Positions 24,016 to 36,344 of a stretch of 64,000 nucleotides of DNA are shown in pieces. This stretch comes from Mugil cephalus (lineage: Eukaryota; Chordata; Actinopteri; Mugiliformes; Mugilidae): NCBI RefSeq assembly GCF_022458985.1, contig NC_061774.1, positions 19,562,697-19,626,696 of the forward strand, in the 5' to 3' direction. The stretch's first letter is position 1. Every line of letters starts with the position of its first letter. A program made the translations under genes and the position numbers. The notes beneath the pieces are model-generated. The model did not search any database. It worked only from the letters and a program-made list of their open reading frames with translations, and had not been told where the DNA came from.

Positions 24016-24348
24016 CATAGCAGTTCAACAAGCGGTCCGCAACCCCTGGGGGGGGAGCGTCACAAAATCTTTAGTTGATTAGACATTTTTATATATATAT
24101 TTTTTTTAAATTCCTCCACAATTTTCCGGCCTGGCCACCATTCTGTTGCACATGATTGAAATTTTTAAAATTAATATTTGGACCTGTGCTTTATTTGAAT
24201 GGCTTAATATTGAATGCAAAATTATAATAATAATGTATATTTAGAAATAGCACTAGGTCGAGCCCGACATGTAGTAGGTAGGAGGGTCCCTACTTGATCT
24301 CTCCCTCAGTTTGGGGGTCCTGGGCCTGCAAAATGTTCATGACCCCTG
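24016..24348 (-). mobile_element. hAT-like non-autonomous element, short copy (333 bp)
   Basis: Flanked by a perfect 8-bp target duplication AAATAAAT (24,008-24,015 and 24,349-24,356). On the minus strand it starts CAGGGGTCATGAACATTTT and shares long stretches with the element at 35,021-35,639: AGGACCCCCAAACTGA, AGTAGGGACCC, CCTACCTACTA, CATGTGCAACAG and TGGTGGCC-like words in the same order. The two are copies of one family in opposite orientation. It has no coding capacity. The perfect duplication suggests a fairly recent insertion or slow local change. Confidence 0.85.
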
Positions 24349-25569
24349 AAATAAATCTTTAAAGCAGGAGACCTCAGTATTGTTCCTTTCGGCGCCACCT
24401 GTGACAATAAGTAGTAAATGCAGGTCTGTTTTTGAACCTCATTTATCCAAACCGTGTCCCTGGTGTTGAGCGTCACTTCTGCCTGCTGTCTCAGAAAGCT
24501 GTCAGTCAGGTTATGGATTACAAACTGTGTGCAGCTTATGATTTATGGCTCCACAGACACCCAATTCCAAATGTTGTAGATTTAAGGACTTTCATGTTAT
24601 TTAATCATCGGTTCGTGAGGTTAGTCCTTATTTTCTTTTACCTCATTTGCTGACAGATAACAACTTACAGGCTTTTGTGGAAATTAAGAGACAATGTCTC
24701 TTTAAAGCTTAACCTGTTCATGCCTCATTTGTTTATTTCACAAACAGTGCGCTGCTAGATGCTGGACAATTAAAACTCTGTAATAGTATTTTCTTTCTAC
24801 CTTTCGTGCGTGGTCTAAACTATTTATTTTTTAAATTCTACCTGTTTCTAGAATTTATTTTTCCTAAACTGATGGTACCCCCAATTCTGCATTTATCGCA
24901 CAGAAACGAGGAGATGCAAATTCTAAAACTAAACTACACAGAAAACTGGGCATACAACTGCACTGAGAAGCCATTCTGAATCAGCTCCAAACATAAATGT
25001 ATAATGTAAAAGAATCACCATTTCCTCTGTGGATCGTTGGGTTTCTTGTAGCTTGGCGTTTACCTTGAGTGCATTTGATGTGCCGATTCTACCTCCAGAC
25101 AACTGCTGCGGAGACGATAATTATGAAATAATTGGAGGGGCTAGAGGAGTGTGAAAGATGCATGCCTGGATGTTAATTCCACTCAGAATGTGTTAACGTA
25201 TGCACAGATGTTAATGTAGGCTGCGCGTTGGCCTCTTGTGTTTGTGTTTTCCCGGCTCACATGTGTTCTTACCCTCAGCTCTGCTAGCAGCCTACTGGAT
25301 CTGTCATCTTGGGGGGGAAAATTTCCATTTTGCAGCTAACTCTGCAGCCTTTTGAAGGGTGCGTCTTGCCGACTTTTATCTCTCGGTGCGTCTGCAAACT
25401 AATTAATATTTTTTTCTCTCTCGCTCTCTCTCACTCACTCTCTTCCCCCCTTCAGGCAAATATTTGTTTCCTCTGAAGTGAGCGTGGGCAAACCTTCCTC
25501 ACGGCTCCATATGCTGCCAGCTGCCAATCAAGTGGGCTAGAACCCTGAAACTAATCGCGGCACCCTCCT

Positions 25570-25601
25570 TCTCCTCCTCCTCCTCCTCCTCCTCCTCCTC
25601 T
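25570..25601. repeat. (CTC)n microsatellite
   Basis: About ten tandem CTC triplets in a pyrimidine-rich context. Confidence 0.9.
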
Positions 25602-28421
25602 CTTCTCCGTCTCCTCTCCTTCATCAGAAATGAAGGAGTTAGGGAGAGTACTGTTTTTGGTGTGTGTTTGTGTGCGCAGAACGTGTTAAAAAAAAAAAAA
25701 AAACAGACACGTCGAGTAAAGAAAATGAAAACGGATGGTTGAGCCAAAAGCAGTGTCTGCTCCGTACGGTGTGTCCACACAGAGCTCTTCACACTAAGCG
25801 CCTTGTTTCTATTTTACGTTATTTGTTTACATATCTACTGTTCACGTGGATTGTACTGTATCTGCAATGGATTTTATACTTGTTTGCCAAACAACTGCAA
25901 GTGAGAACCATGTGTGTACACAGTGATTTGTGAATGCGCGTGTCCGTCCCAGGTAGCGCCACTGGTGCCAAAACACAAACGAGCGGGGCCGAGCCAGAAC
26001 AGCTTTACGTTCCCTGCCGATCAGCAGCAGGTGAGGGAAGACGGCAGCAGAGATGATTAAAGCTATGCATCAAATCTACTGTATCACACTGGTCTGACGC
26101 CACGTGAGCCCACTGTCTGTTTAGACACCCAATTGTCAAGGGTGTTCCCGACTGTGCTCTGTCGCCTGATAACTGGTGGTAAATACAGCAGTGTTGTGGG
26201 AAATGAGGGGACGGAGGCAGAAGTTGGACAGAATGCAACAAAAATCCTATTTCCCCAGCTGAGCTTGAAACTTGGACAAGTGTAAAACTTGGTTTACACC
26301 TCTGCGACAGATCTACACGGAGTCTACACTGTAGCCTTTGGACCTAGGCTGTTGTACTTTTACTTTTAGTGAAACCACTCCGGCGCAGAATACAAAGAAA
26401 ACATGTCTGAGTAGATGTCGGGCAGGAGGAAGCTAACATTTCTGTGATTGTCCAGACTGTAGAAAAAATGGAGGACATGTCAACACTTCCTCCCATTGGT
26501 CAAACTGACACTGGAGTTTTTATTTCCTGCTCAAACAGTCCTCCAGGACCGTTTCACAGAGTTGTTGTTAATGGCAACTGTCACTCATCATGATGTCAAA
26601 TTGTGTTTTTATAACATCGCGCAACTAACTAAAATGAAAATTCTTCAAAAACTAAAATGGAAGCTTGAACACCAGCAGTATACTCTATTAACTAAATAAA
26701 ATGACACAGACCATCCTTGAACATATATGATGCTAATATGGACGGGGGCGGGGCTTCTCTACAGCAGCCAACCATCAGGGAGGAGAGCTCCGCATGCTTT
26801 TGCTTCACTCTTGAGGAGCTGTCATGGCATCCACTTTTTTTACAGTCCAGACACTGGGACTTGCATGAGAAAATGCATTTAAATCACAATTCTTGTCTGT
26901 CTGACATATAGTTACATTTCTAGAGACATCAGGCAAAGGTCTAGGGTACGGAGGAGATCAGACTCAGAAACGGAAATCTAGCTTTAATCTGTGCAGAACT
27001 CACTTTAGACTTTTTTGTAGATATTTGAAGGCCGGTCAAATCCTGACTTTTATGTTTATTGCCAAAAACAAAATGTCAAGCATGATAATGAGACTGTAAA
27101 ACAGTGGCCACTCTCACGTCCACACCCAGACTACAGGTGATACACTCTGAGACAAATTTTTTTTCTGTTCATCATACCGCATTTGGGTCTTTATATGAAA
27201 AGAGGCTGAAGAATGAAAAAGACCCAAGCCCAAATTTCTCACCAATCTCATTGTCGAGTTACAAAAATGGTCCCGATCACTTTGTTTTGCAGCATGCTGA
27301 GACTTACACTTTCACCACAGTCTGTAACGATAACCGCAGGAACTATTTTGCCTCAGAAAAAAAATAAAAAATCTTAACACAGACGCAAGCTTTGTTGATA
27401 TTCCACAAAGCACCTGCAATCATCCACTTTAGAAGAAAGAGGAGCGTTAAGCGCACACATGTAACCGAAGTTGGAAGCAAAAACTATAAAGCGCAGATAA
27501 ACAAGTATTCAGATAGAAGCAAATCCTCTTATCGTGGCGACTGACGATAAATTCAGAAAGAGAGCAGCACCTTGTGTCAGTTCTCATCCTTCAAACATAA
27601 AGACCCCTCACATCACGTCTTGTGTGTATATATAGTTTTTAACAGTAAACACTGCCTTCCACAGTTGATTTTTTTCTGCCTTTTCTCTTTTCAGCAGCAA
27701 CATTTGAGAAAACATGATGGTTCTATACGCAGCTGTATACGCAGAACATGGTGTGAGACGCACAGGAATCTCAGAGAACAGAGCGCATGACGTTATGTCC
27801 TTCACTAATAAGACGACTAGTGTATACATTGAAGCACGCACACACACACACATACATACCTCCCTGTCTCCCTCCTGCTATCATCATCATATGTGTGTAA
27901 GTGATCCTGTCTTTGTGAGGTTAATTGAAGGCAGGAGCTCTGACAGCCTGAGACATAATCTGTCTGCGTGAACAGTGCACGCATGTATGTGGATGTGTGT
28001 GTGTATATGTGTGAGCAGTTAGTTGGGAGGAATGTCTTTACTGTGACCACACTACTTTAAAAAACAAAAACAAAAAAACAATACTGAAACAGAAAAAGAA
28101 ACAAGCACAGCAACTCTTCTTTATCCCTCCACCTGCTCCCTCTCTACCTCAGCTATAACCCCCCCACCCTCAAATACAGATTAGCCGTGTATGTGTTGGG
28201 TGAGGGGTGGGGAGGTGGAGAGGGTGTTGGTCTGTTCCTGGGGATTTGGGGTTTACAAAAGAAACAAAAAAAAGAAAAAAAAAGAAAGAGTGATGCCATA
28301 AGGCTTGCTTTTCTCTCATATCAGCTCTTATCAGGGCAGTCATTTTTGACAGGAGAAAAAGCCTTTATCTGGAAGAAGCTGTGTCCGTCTGGCCCTGTGT
28401 GTGTGAGCACACACTCATGGG

Positions 28422-28447
28422 CACACACACACACACACACACACACA
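28422..28447. repeat. CA microsatellite
   Basis: Uninterrupted (CA)n of about thirteen units. Confidence 0.9.
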
Positions 28448-28849
28448 AAGAGGTACGATCGGGCCCTCGCGGACTAGGGCTCAAACACACGCACATACAC
28501 AGAGCAGGTAATCGGCTCACTAGTGGAGCTAGGGGGTTAGAGAAAGGAAGGAAAGAGCTCTCACCAAGTGTGTCCCCCCTCTTTGACTGGATTAGAGCCC
28601 ACCGGTATTCAGTCCAGGTGCTCCCAGGGTACGTAAGGGGGCGAGGGGGTCCACGTAGGGTCGACTTTCCCTACGGTGTGCGACCATGTCCCGCTGTTTG
28701 CCCGCCTCACGGGTCGCACGCATGCACCGCATCCTGAGAAACTGGAGACAAACAATGCTGAAAATACATCCACACATTCATTACCTCTAATCAACAAATT
28801 GCACGCGTACCTTCCGTCCACGGGGGTTAATTGTCAAAGCATTTATGGC

Positions 28850-29120
28850 TTTATTATCCTGTCATGTCTCTATTCGGGTGATATGCATATGCATAATATT
28901 AGCTCTAACTATATAACAACAGCGTAATTGCTGCCACTTGAAGTGCCCGATCATTTCTGCCCTAAATGAAGTGATAGTGTGTTTCCATTGTTGGGGATGA
29001 CAGGGGAGGAGACATAAGAGTTAATTAACTATGATTAGGAAGAGCTACAGTCATTGAACAAGCCAGGGTTCTAGCTCAATACTGCTCAGTAATTGCTTCC
29101 TTTCCTTCTCTTTCCCTTCA
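28850..29120. promoter_or_regulatory. Candidate conserved non-coding element (enhancer-like)
   Basis: Unique high-complexity sequence with AGCGTAATTGCTGCC, GAGTTAATTAACTATGATTAGG and CAGTAATTGCTT, and octamer-like ATATGCATATGCATAAT at 28,880-28,896, a sequence of the kind POU factors bind. It has no frame or repeat. Function is inferred only. Confidence 0.33.
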
Positions 29121-30500
29121 CTTTCCTCTTCCTTTCCACTGGCTGTTCCCTCATTTTTCTTGCACATGTTTATCCACGCATGGGAAGTTCAGCTCTCATC
29201 CAAGAGGAGAGCTAGAGAGCCCTCTGCTGGCTGACAGCGGCACTCCAACCAGCTGCGTGAGGTTTGTGAAGTAGATGCCAGCTAATCGCCCAGGGCTGTG
29301 GGGAAGAGGTTACTGGTGAGGAAGTTGGTTGGAAAAGAGAATGAATGACAGAAATATACCTTTAATCATTTTGCATTTAGCTTCAGGATGAGGCATAATT
29401 GGAAACAACTGAGACATGACCAAAAGTGTATGTAAATTATGTATTTTATTAATAAATTTGCTCCAAACAAACTGTAGTAAATGGGAAAAAAAAGACAACA
29501 TTTAGCTTCCCTTAAGACCGTTGCACAGTCAGTTTTTCAGTGTAGTTGTCAGGTAAGAACCATTCTGGAGAACGAGCCACAGTTTCTCGGGGGATTTCGG
29601 CAGTTTCGGTGTCTGGTCTGCGTTCACGTAATCCCAGGCTGACTCTGTGGGAACCAACACCATCTGTTGCAGGCAGTGGCACAAAAAGTGGGTATGCACA
29701 TTATGCGGCGCAAAGGGGCGTCGCCCTAAAGTTGGCGCAGAAAATTATTCGAGTAGCATTTTCTTTATTCAGAAGCTGTCTGTGTATTTGTAAATGATGT
29801 GTTCAATAACAGAGGTACGTCACTGATGATTTTTTAACCCTTCAGAACCGAGCGGATCTTCGGCGATCCGTTAAAGCTCGCGGTTTTTGAATGATCATGA
29901 CTCACAGTGGTTTGCATTATTGACAAAATTCAAAGTGTTGCTGAACACTGGGTAGTTGTGCTTTTGTCTGGAAGATCTTAGTAACGTCTCAAGGGTATGA
30001 CTAACTTCGTTTTTAGCAACAAACTCCTGGTTTTGCACCAAAGTCCAACTTTGCTGTTTGGTGGTGGTGACCTTGTGTATTTCTTAGCTTCACCCTGCTG
30101 TACTGAGACTCCAAATGTTTCCTTAAATTCAATGTTGTGTTTTTGAAGCTAGATAGGACTTTGTCTTCAATACACAGCATGCAGTGAACCTTAATATTGT
30201 TTCAAACTCAAAATAGAAACACACAGTGACTCGGATAAATACCTTTTATCTGATTACTGGTTTGGAAATAGTAACGCGTTAGATTATGATCACTGGTCAT
30301 CATTACAGTAATGGCAGCTCTTTTTTCCCCAGAAAGTGCAACTTCCCAGTGTTCAGCCACACTTTGAATATTGTCCATTGGTGTGTGAAGGTAATTCATA
30401 TACTGCAACTGATAAATTATAGAGCTTAGGAGTGATACACTTGAGTTTAAATGTCTTCACTTATAAACAACACTACAGTGATAGTGATGTCGTATACACG

Positions 30501-30530
30501 TGTATATGCATGTGTGTACATGCATATACA
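30501..30530. repeat. Perfect inverted repeat (12-bp arms)
   Basis: TGTATATGCATG at 30,501-30,512 is exactly complementary to CATGCATATACA at 30,519-30,530, with a 6-nt spacer. The alternating purine-pyrimidine composition could favour cruciform or Z-DNA. A second short inverted repeat (GCAGACACAG / CTGTGTCTGC) follows at about 30,545-30,576. Confidence 0.75.
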
Positions 30531-32272
30531 TACACATACACAGTGCAGACACAGGGCGTCTGCACTGTGTCTGCATACCCCTCAGAAGGTAGGTGGTTGC
30601 GCTCCTCCTACTTGTTCTTCTTCTTCTTCTCACTGAAAAATAGTAAAATAGTAATAGCAGCAAAAATATTCTGGGACTGATGGGTCTTAGCTTTAAACAT
30701 ATTTTTTACCAATCAAGATGTCCCTATGTATGAATAAAGATCTTTATCGACCGTGGCACTTCATTCATTCATAATGCTGACTCTGTGTGTCTTGGCTTAT
30801 CCATAAAGCACCAATAAAAGGTGAGGCCGAGCTGATCCTGCTTTTTTTCATCATCATTCTTCACATGCTTCCTCAGAGCAATAGTGGTGCATTTTCTCAT
30901 GAGTTGGATCCTTTAAGAATCAAAGTGGACCCCAATATTGCAAATTTGAGATATTATTTTTGATTTCTAAAATTTAAGCGCTTGAAGGTTTCATTTCAAG
31001 CATCAGTTACAGTTGAGGCTTCACAGACTTTAAAATTCAAAATGTTCATGCTAAGACAGACAGCAAATGTACGCAATCAATGAATTAACACATGTTTAAC
31101 AATGTCAGTCAAATAATCCCACCACAGCGTATCGACATTAGAGGTAATCCTCAAATTCAGGACATGTTACCGTGCTACAGTTACTCTTACATCAATACTA
31201 GTATGAGCAGTGTTTGTGCAATAGAGGCACAGTATATTGTAACATCAGCATCAGTGTGTTCCGCTCAGTTTGATCACAGCGTGTGTGTGTGTGCGCAATT
31301 TGTGCGTGAACGATCGGTGAGTTCTTTGATGCTAACAAACACACACACACATGCGCTCCCCCCCCCCACACACACACCACCATTCAGGCCCCTCAGCAGA
31401 GCAGATGAAAGCTGATATGTGGTCTTAAGAGTCCAACAGCCCCCCCGCCCCCTCTCCTAGTTTCCACACGCAGCCCATTCAGACCATTGAAAAGGAAGGA
31501 TGATCTAATACCGTGGCACTTATGATACAATCACAAGTGTGTGATTCTCCATTCAGACAACACTGAAGGAGAGGAGGGAAGGATTATGTTTACATCTACA
31601 TTTTTTTTATTTTATATATATAGCTCACATTGCAGACAGTGAATATAAACTTTATTTAAATAGGTGGAATACAGAGAAATAAGACAGAAACAATGAGGCA
31701 TGCGAGGCTGATGGAGGCAGTGAAATGTGATTGGGGTGAAGGAGGCAGGTGGCTGCCCTGCTGTATACCAACCAAACCCACAAACAGCTGTTCATTTCTC
31801 AAAGCCCCCTTGTGCCCCCCTACACACATCAATTCTCTCTGTGCCCCCCCACCTCTCTTATCCGTATCTCCACCCCCACCCTCTTTCTCCAGCCCGTTCA
31901 GCCATTCCTGCCTCCAACCTCACTCCGCTGCATGTAGCACACTTTGATCCTGTGCCAGAATCAGGACAGGGGACACAGCTGGTTCACTCCATGCATTTCT
32001 CACCTTCTACTCTATGGACTCATCATTTGCAGGCATCAATAAAACCAAGCAATGGCTTGATGTGATAAGAATGTATTTACGCAAATGTTTTTCTTTTTAA
32101 ACAGAAATTAAGCAAAGAAGTGCTAGCAAACTGAATTTAACATCCAAAACGTGGCACTGTAATATTGGTCGTATGTTTCCAGGCAGCATTTACACCCCAC
32201 AAGGGTGCCGCTGAGTCCCAGTGCAGGACATAAAAAGGTCAGTCCTCTCCTACGAGCCAGATGGCCCGACGC

Positions 32273-35200
32273 TCACTTGCTGGCATGCAGCGCACGGCCC
32301 ACCAGCATGAAGACCAGGCCAGAGACGAGCTCCAGGGGCACGCCCGCCGCCGCCACCATGAACGACAGGCCATAGAGCACCGACACCTGCACCTTTGGAC
32401 ACATCTCTCCCCTCTCCTGCAGGATGTACCGCTTCACGTCCACCGCCTCCATCCACAGCACGTAGAGCAGGAGCACGGACAGGAACAAGCAGGCTGTGGG
32501 GGAGATATAGAGATCATCAGGGATGATGCTACCGCTGCTGAGGAATGCAGCTCCCCCTCTTCTCCACTGTTACCACGGCGCCACTGTTTACACCTGTTGT
32601 TATAGTGACAGTACGGCCGAGTGGCATCTGCTGCTCCGTGTTTGTCATGTGACAGACACGAGCAGCTGACAGCAGCTGCCCACACCTTCTCCCCAGACAC
32701 ACACGTGAAACTCCACATTCAAACACACAAACATGCAGCAGTCTATATTTTACCAGCGGCGATGAGGAAGGCCCCGCCCAGCTTGTGCAGCTTGTAGCTG
32801 ATGAAGGGGACGCCACAGACCAAGAGGAAGCCTCCAGATAGAGCCAAGACCAGCCCGATGATAATCAGCACGGTCCAGAAACCCCGAAACACTGGGAGAC
32901 ACAGGAGCAGAGCAGAACAGAGTTGAGACCACTGAGCTGTATGCTCAGTGTTTTTGAAGGAGTACGGGCCTTTTTACGGTCCTTTTTTATGCGGAAAACT
33001 ATACAAGATGATTATTTTCACTATGATGTTACTAGGTTACTTTAGGTCTGCAACAGGAGGTCCACGACTGGAGGCGGGTCGCAAAATCTTTTGTTGATAG
33101 TTACGTTGTACAACAACTAAAACCAGTATGTCTGTACCTATACTCATCTATGTTACCCAGATTACATGCTTGAGTATAATGCAGCTGGATTTCTTGAAGG
33201 AGGTACAACTGATGTGCAAAGAGTTTCCTCCAGCGTTTTTCCAGGTTTTTATTGAGGCCCTCTTGGACTCCCAAAACTCACATGACAAAAACTAAAAGTA
33301 ACAAGACTTGTGTGAGTTTTCTTGAAGGCATTTCAACACTCAACCAAGGAGCATCTTCATCTTCATCCACTGGATGAGTGGATAAATGTCCTCAAGAAAA
33401 CTCAAAAAAATATCCACTTTCATTTGTCGTGGCTGTGTTTTAGATGTACTATTCACATCACTAAAGGCATCTCTGTGACTGACGATCACAGTGTGAAACG
33501 GTGGTGAAGCTGTCTGCAGTAAGAAGTCAGGACCACACTATATGGAAGTGACAGGTGGTTAAACGTGGTGGATGTTTTAAATTATATTAGATTAGAATGA
33601 ATTTTGGATTAAATTTAAACAACGAAATGTAATTTGGCATCTAACCAAAAGTGTAAATCGCAGCAAATGTAAAATGAACCCAGTAATAAGGTACATTAAA
33701 TTTTATCACTTCAGGCCAAAAAATTCATAAAATGAACTTTATAAGTGTGTGATAAAATGAAAACAAATGAAAGTATTTAAATAACTAGTAATAATACAGT
33801 AAAATAATAATGTATATATATGGAGAGTTATATTGCGGGTTTAGGTACAATTCTGCTAAAAAGCCATAAGAGGAAATTTAATAAATTATTATATGCATGT
33901 GTGTTTGCGGCTGTGAGTTACCTGCTGTAGGATCATAACTCGGATGCGGAACTTGTCCAAGCGCAACCGGTAGCGGGAAGAGGTATCCAGGGATACACAC
34001 CTTGGACTCTGGCTGGTTTGCTGCAGATCAAAAATCAGAATCTAAAAATAACTTCAAATATAGCATATAGTATTTCAAGACAAAAAAAAGGCACTTTACA
34101 ACATATGATTAATTACAGGGGAAAAATAAGTAAATGGCAACCTATTATTCTAGCTGTCCTTTATGTTTATGTGGACATTTCTCCATTGTATGCATGTTTT
34201 AGTAGACCACACTATTGAGCATCAGGCATGCAACCACCCTGGACGACCCCCAACAAAAACTTTGCCTTAGCGGTAGAAGGCTTTGCCTACATACTGAAGA
34301 GAGTGGCCAGGACTGCATGTGTTGTGGGCTCCACCTGAAACACACAGCGCCAGAAAAAGCCCTCGTGGTGCAGAGTGAGAGGTGAAGGCGACACGGAGAC
34401 CGCCTCCACTGGCTGGATCTGAAGAAGACATAGACATCACAGGGACAGATGCTCAAATGTCTAAAGATGGACGAACCTTGTTTTCTGTCAGCATTGTCAA
34501 CACATGTCTGCGTGCTAGCTGCTGTGTGTGTGTGCGTGCGCTTCAGCGGTGCCACGGCATCAAATGTGGTTCTGATTACGGCCTGCTGGTCTGTGTGAGG
34601 TTTTCTTGGGGAAACTTATGAAACACGCATGGGCGCTACTCTCCACTTGCCTTGTCAAAAAATATGATTGATGGTGCTGAATAACACAACAACTTTAATC
34701 ATCCTCTTTTATTTAAAATGAAAGACTCTGTTGGGCCGTGATGTCGCGGCGGAGTTCACTGGGGGATAAGCTTTTCTAAATATATCCCTCACTTCGGACT
34801 TTCTCGCAAGTGCCGCATTGGAGAATAGACGGGAAAATGAAAGGGGCACTCCAGTGATTTTACAAGATCAGATGGTTTCGTCGTGGGGAGTCCTGCTCAG
34901 CATGTGAAAACGGTTGTTTAAGGGTTGTGGAGGAATTCCGTCAAGTTGGACACTGATGGTATCCTCATGGTATAAAATTTAAAGTGGACCGGGAAAATGA
35001 ATATATCAGATGCTCTACAGCAGGGGTCTTCAACGTTTTTCAGACCAAGGACCCCCAAACTGATGGAGAGATTAAGTAGGGACCCCCTACCTACTATATG
35101 TGTTCTATATTATTGTCCATTTTCAAACATGTGCAACAGTAGGGTGGCCGGGCAACTGCTGTAAACATAAACATGCCATAAACAACTGGCGTATAATTGA

Positions 35201-36344
35201 CATATGAAGAAAATAAAACAAAGCGATCCATTTTGCTGTTAGCTTCTCGTCTGCTAATACTGCAACGGACTTCAAGCTGACAGTCAGTGTGTAATATGCT
35301 GCCTCGTGATTGGCTAAGTAGTGACAGGGGTGGGGCCTACTGTGTACAGGAGGCTTAGATTGACAGGTTTCGACTAGTGTTCCACTCTGTGTGAAACGGT
35401 GCGCTGTTGAGACAGCTCTTGTATCTCTGAATGAGTGAAGAGCTGACTGATAGATAACGTCTCCTGCCTCCATTTATCCCTTTGCTAAAATACATTGCAT
35501 ATATGTTAATGTGTATTTAAAGAAATTTAACTTTGAAAAATATATAAAAATGTCTTATCAACCAAAGATTTTACGCGCCCCCTTTGCAGTACCTCTGCAG
35601 ATCCCCTAGGGGCTGCAGACCCCCTGTTGGAGACCTGTGCTCTATAGAACTCTAGTGATGGAAATATGGTTGGATGGTGCATCATTTTTAACTGAAATAT
35701 CTCAACAAATGACGGATCACAACGCCAGCGTGCTTACATACAACTTCACAGAGTCTTATCAACAGAGAGGCAGCGTTACTGTACAAAATGGAGACATGGA
35801 GTCAGGAAGATATATATGTATATATAATATAAGGGTTATATTAAAGAATGTCTTTGCCATGTTTTTGGAACTTGAGACATCATAAAGCTCACTAGGAGTA
35901 AGACTAGGAGTGTGGATGCCTGAGCCTTCGGGGTTATGGTAGTGCAATACTAAATTACTTCAGTGCATCTTTAAATACCCTATAGTGGCATAGCTTGCGC
36001 ACCACTGTGTGCAGAGAATCTGATCATGTTCCTTGTTGGTGTTTTTGTGGTGGTGGTGATCATCCACTACAAAAATAATACTCCTGCAGCGCCCGTTAAA
36101 TAATTTGCTCTGATGGAGGTTAGCAACCAAGTTTAGTAAGGTTAGCATTCAGCTGTGTGCACACTCCCGTCTGTCCTACCTTCGTATCATTGCCTCCTGC
36201 CAGTGGTGTTGGCGTCGGCCATGGATGTGGGTCACAGTCGTCACTAGCTACCAGCCAGTAGTCTGTACCAAAAGCCAGGAGAAAACAGAGAGTCCCTGCC
36301 ACCCCAAAAATCCCCCCAGCCAAGGCTGCAGCTCCCACTCTCAT
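32273..36344 (-). CDS. tmem182: Transmembrane protein 182 (TMEM182)
   Basis: TMEM182 is a four-pass protein of the claudin/PMP22-like superfamily, enriched in muscle, where it is reported to restrain myogenic differentiation. Five coding exons fit on the minus strand: 36,180-36,344; 34,295-34,418; 33,922-34,020; 32,754-32,891; 32,273-32,493. All junctions are GT-AG and the phases agree (747 nt, 248 aa; human 229). TM1 is at about residues 5-28 (start MRVGAAALAG, then FGTDYW). The extracellular loop has the family words LHHEGFFWRC and TNQPESK. TM2 begins at FRGFWTVLII, TM3 contains LLLYVLWMEAV, and TM4 runs through VLYGLSFMVA to the end at GRALHASK. An NDT glycosylation site is at residue 52. 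The donor of exon 2 was chosen at GTATGT because it restores homology. Intron 1 contains a hAT element and intron 3 an inverted repeat. It lies downstream of slc9a2, same strand, as in human 2q12. Which teleost paralog this is cannot be told from here. Confidence 0.92.
33040..33105. repeat. Fragment of the hAT-like family seen at 24.0 and 35.0 kb
   Basis: In tmem182 intron 3, the sequence with GGTCTGCAACAGGAGGTCC and GTCGCAAAATCTTTTGTTGAT resembles the start (plus strand) of the copy at 24,016, which has GGTCCGCAACCCC and GTCACAAAATCTTTAGTTGAT. Only one end is recognisable. Confidence 0.5.
33313..33404. repeat. Imperfect inverted repeat in tmem182 intron 3
   Basis: A 21-base arm at 33,313-33,333 (starting TGAGTTTTCTTGA) is complementary, with two mismatches, to 33,384-33,404 (ending TCAAGAAAACTCA), around a 50-base loop. 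It could be the ends of a very small palindromic element. No target duplication was found. Confidence 0.65.
35021..35639 (+). mobile_element. hAT-like non-autonomous element (619 bp) in tmem182 intron 1
   Basis: Starts CAGGGGTCTTCAACG. Its right end on the opposite strand reads CACAGGTCTCCAACAG, giving imperfect terminal inverted repeats. The 8-bp target duplication is CTCTACAG (35,013-35,020) and CTCTATAG (35,640-35,647), 7 of 8 identical, diagnostic of the hAT superfamily length. It has the same family words as the copy at 24,016-24,348 but is about 290 bp longer. The open frame inside (35,123-35,473, minus) has no transposase motif. Confidence 0.85.

Larger units (their letters stand above)
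24357..32272. other. Gene-free stretch downstream of tmem182
   Basis: No exon is supported before the tmem182 stop codon (32,275). The part next to the gene (about 31,640-32,272) is probably tmem182 3' UTR, because an AATAAA signal on the minus strand lies at 31,651-31,656. A CTC-repeat (25,570-25,601), an A run (25,686-25,703) and CA tracts (28,422-28,447 and about 31,338-31,378) are present. Enhancer-like blocks lie near 25,120-25,330 and 28,850-29,120. Confidence 0.5.

Noticed and set aside
25953-26030. Exon-like plus-strand segment (APLVPKHKRAGPSQ...) with AG before and GT after
   Set aside because: Its open frame does not join in phase with the candidate exon at 16,705-16,789 (a stop arises), and I recognise no family.
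30432-30680. Open frames on both strands around the TATGCATG palindrome
   Set aside because: Produced by alternating purine-pyrimidine repeat sequence.
32250-32605. Plus-strand and other-frame open readings over the tmem182 last exon
   Set aside because: Shadows of the real minus-strand exon, which carries the TMEM182-like membrane segments.
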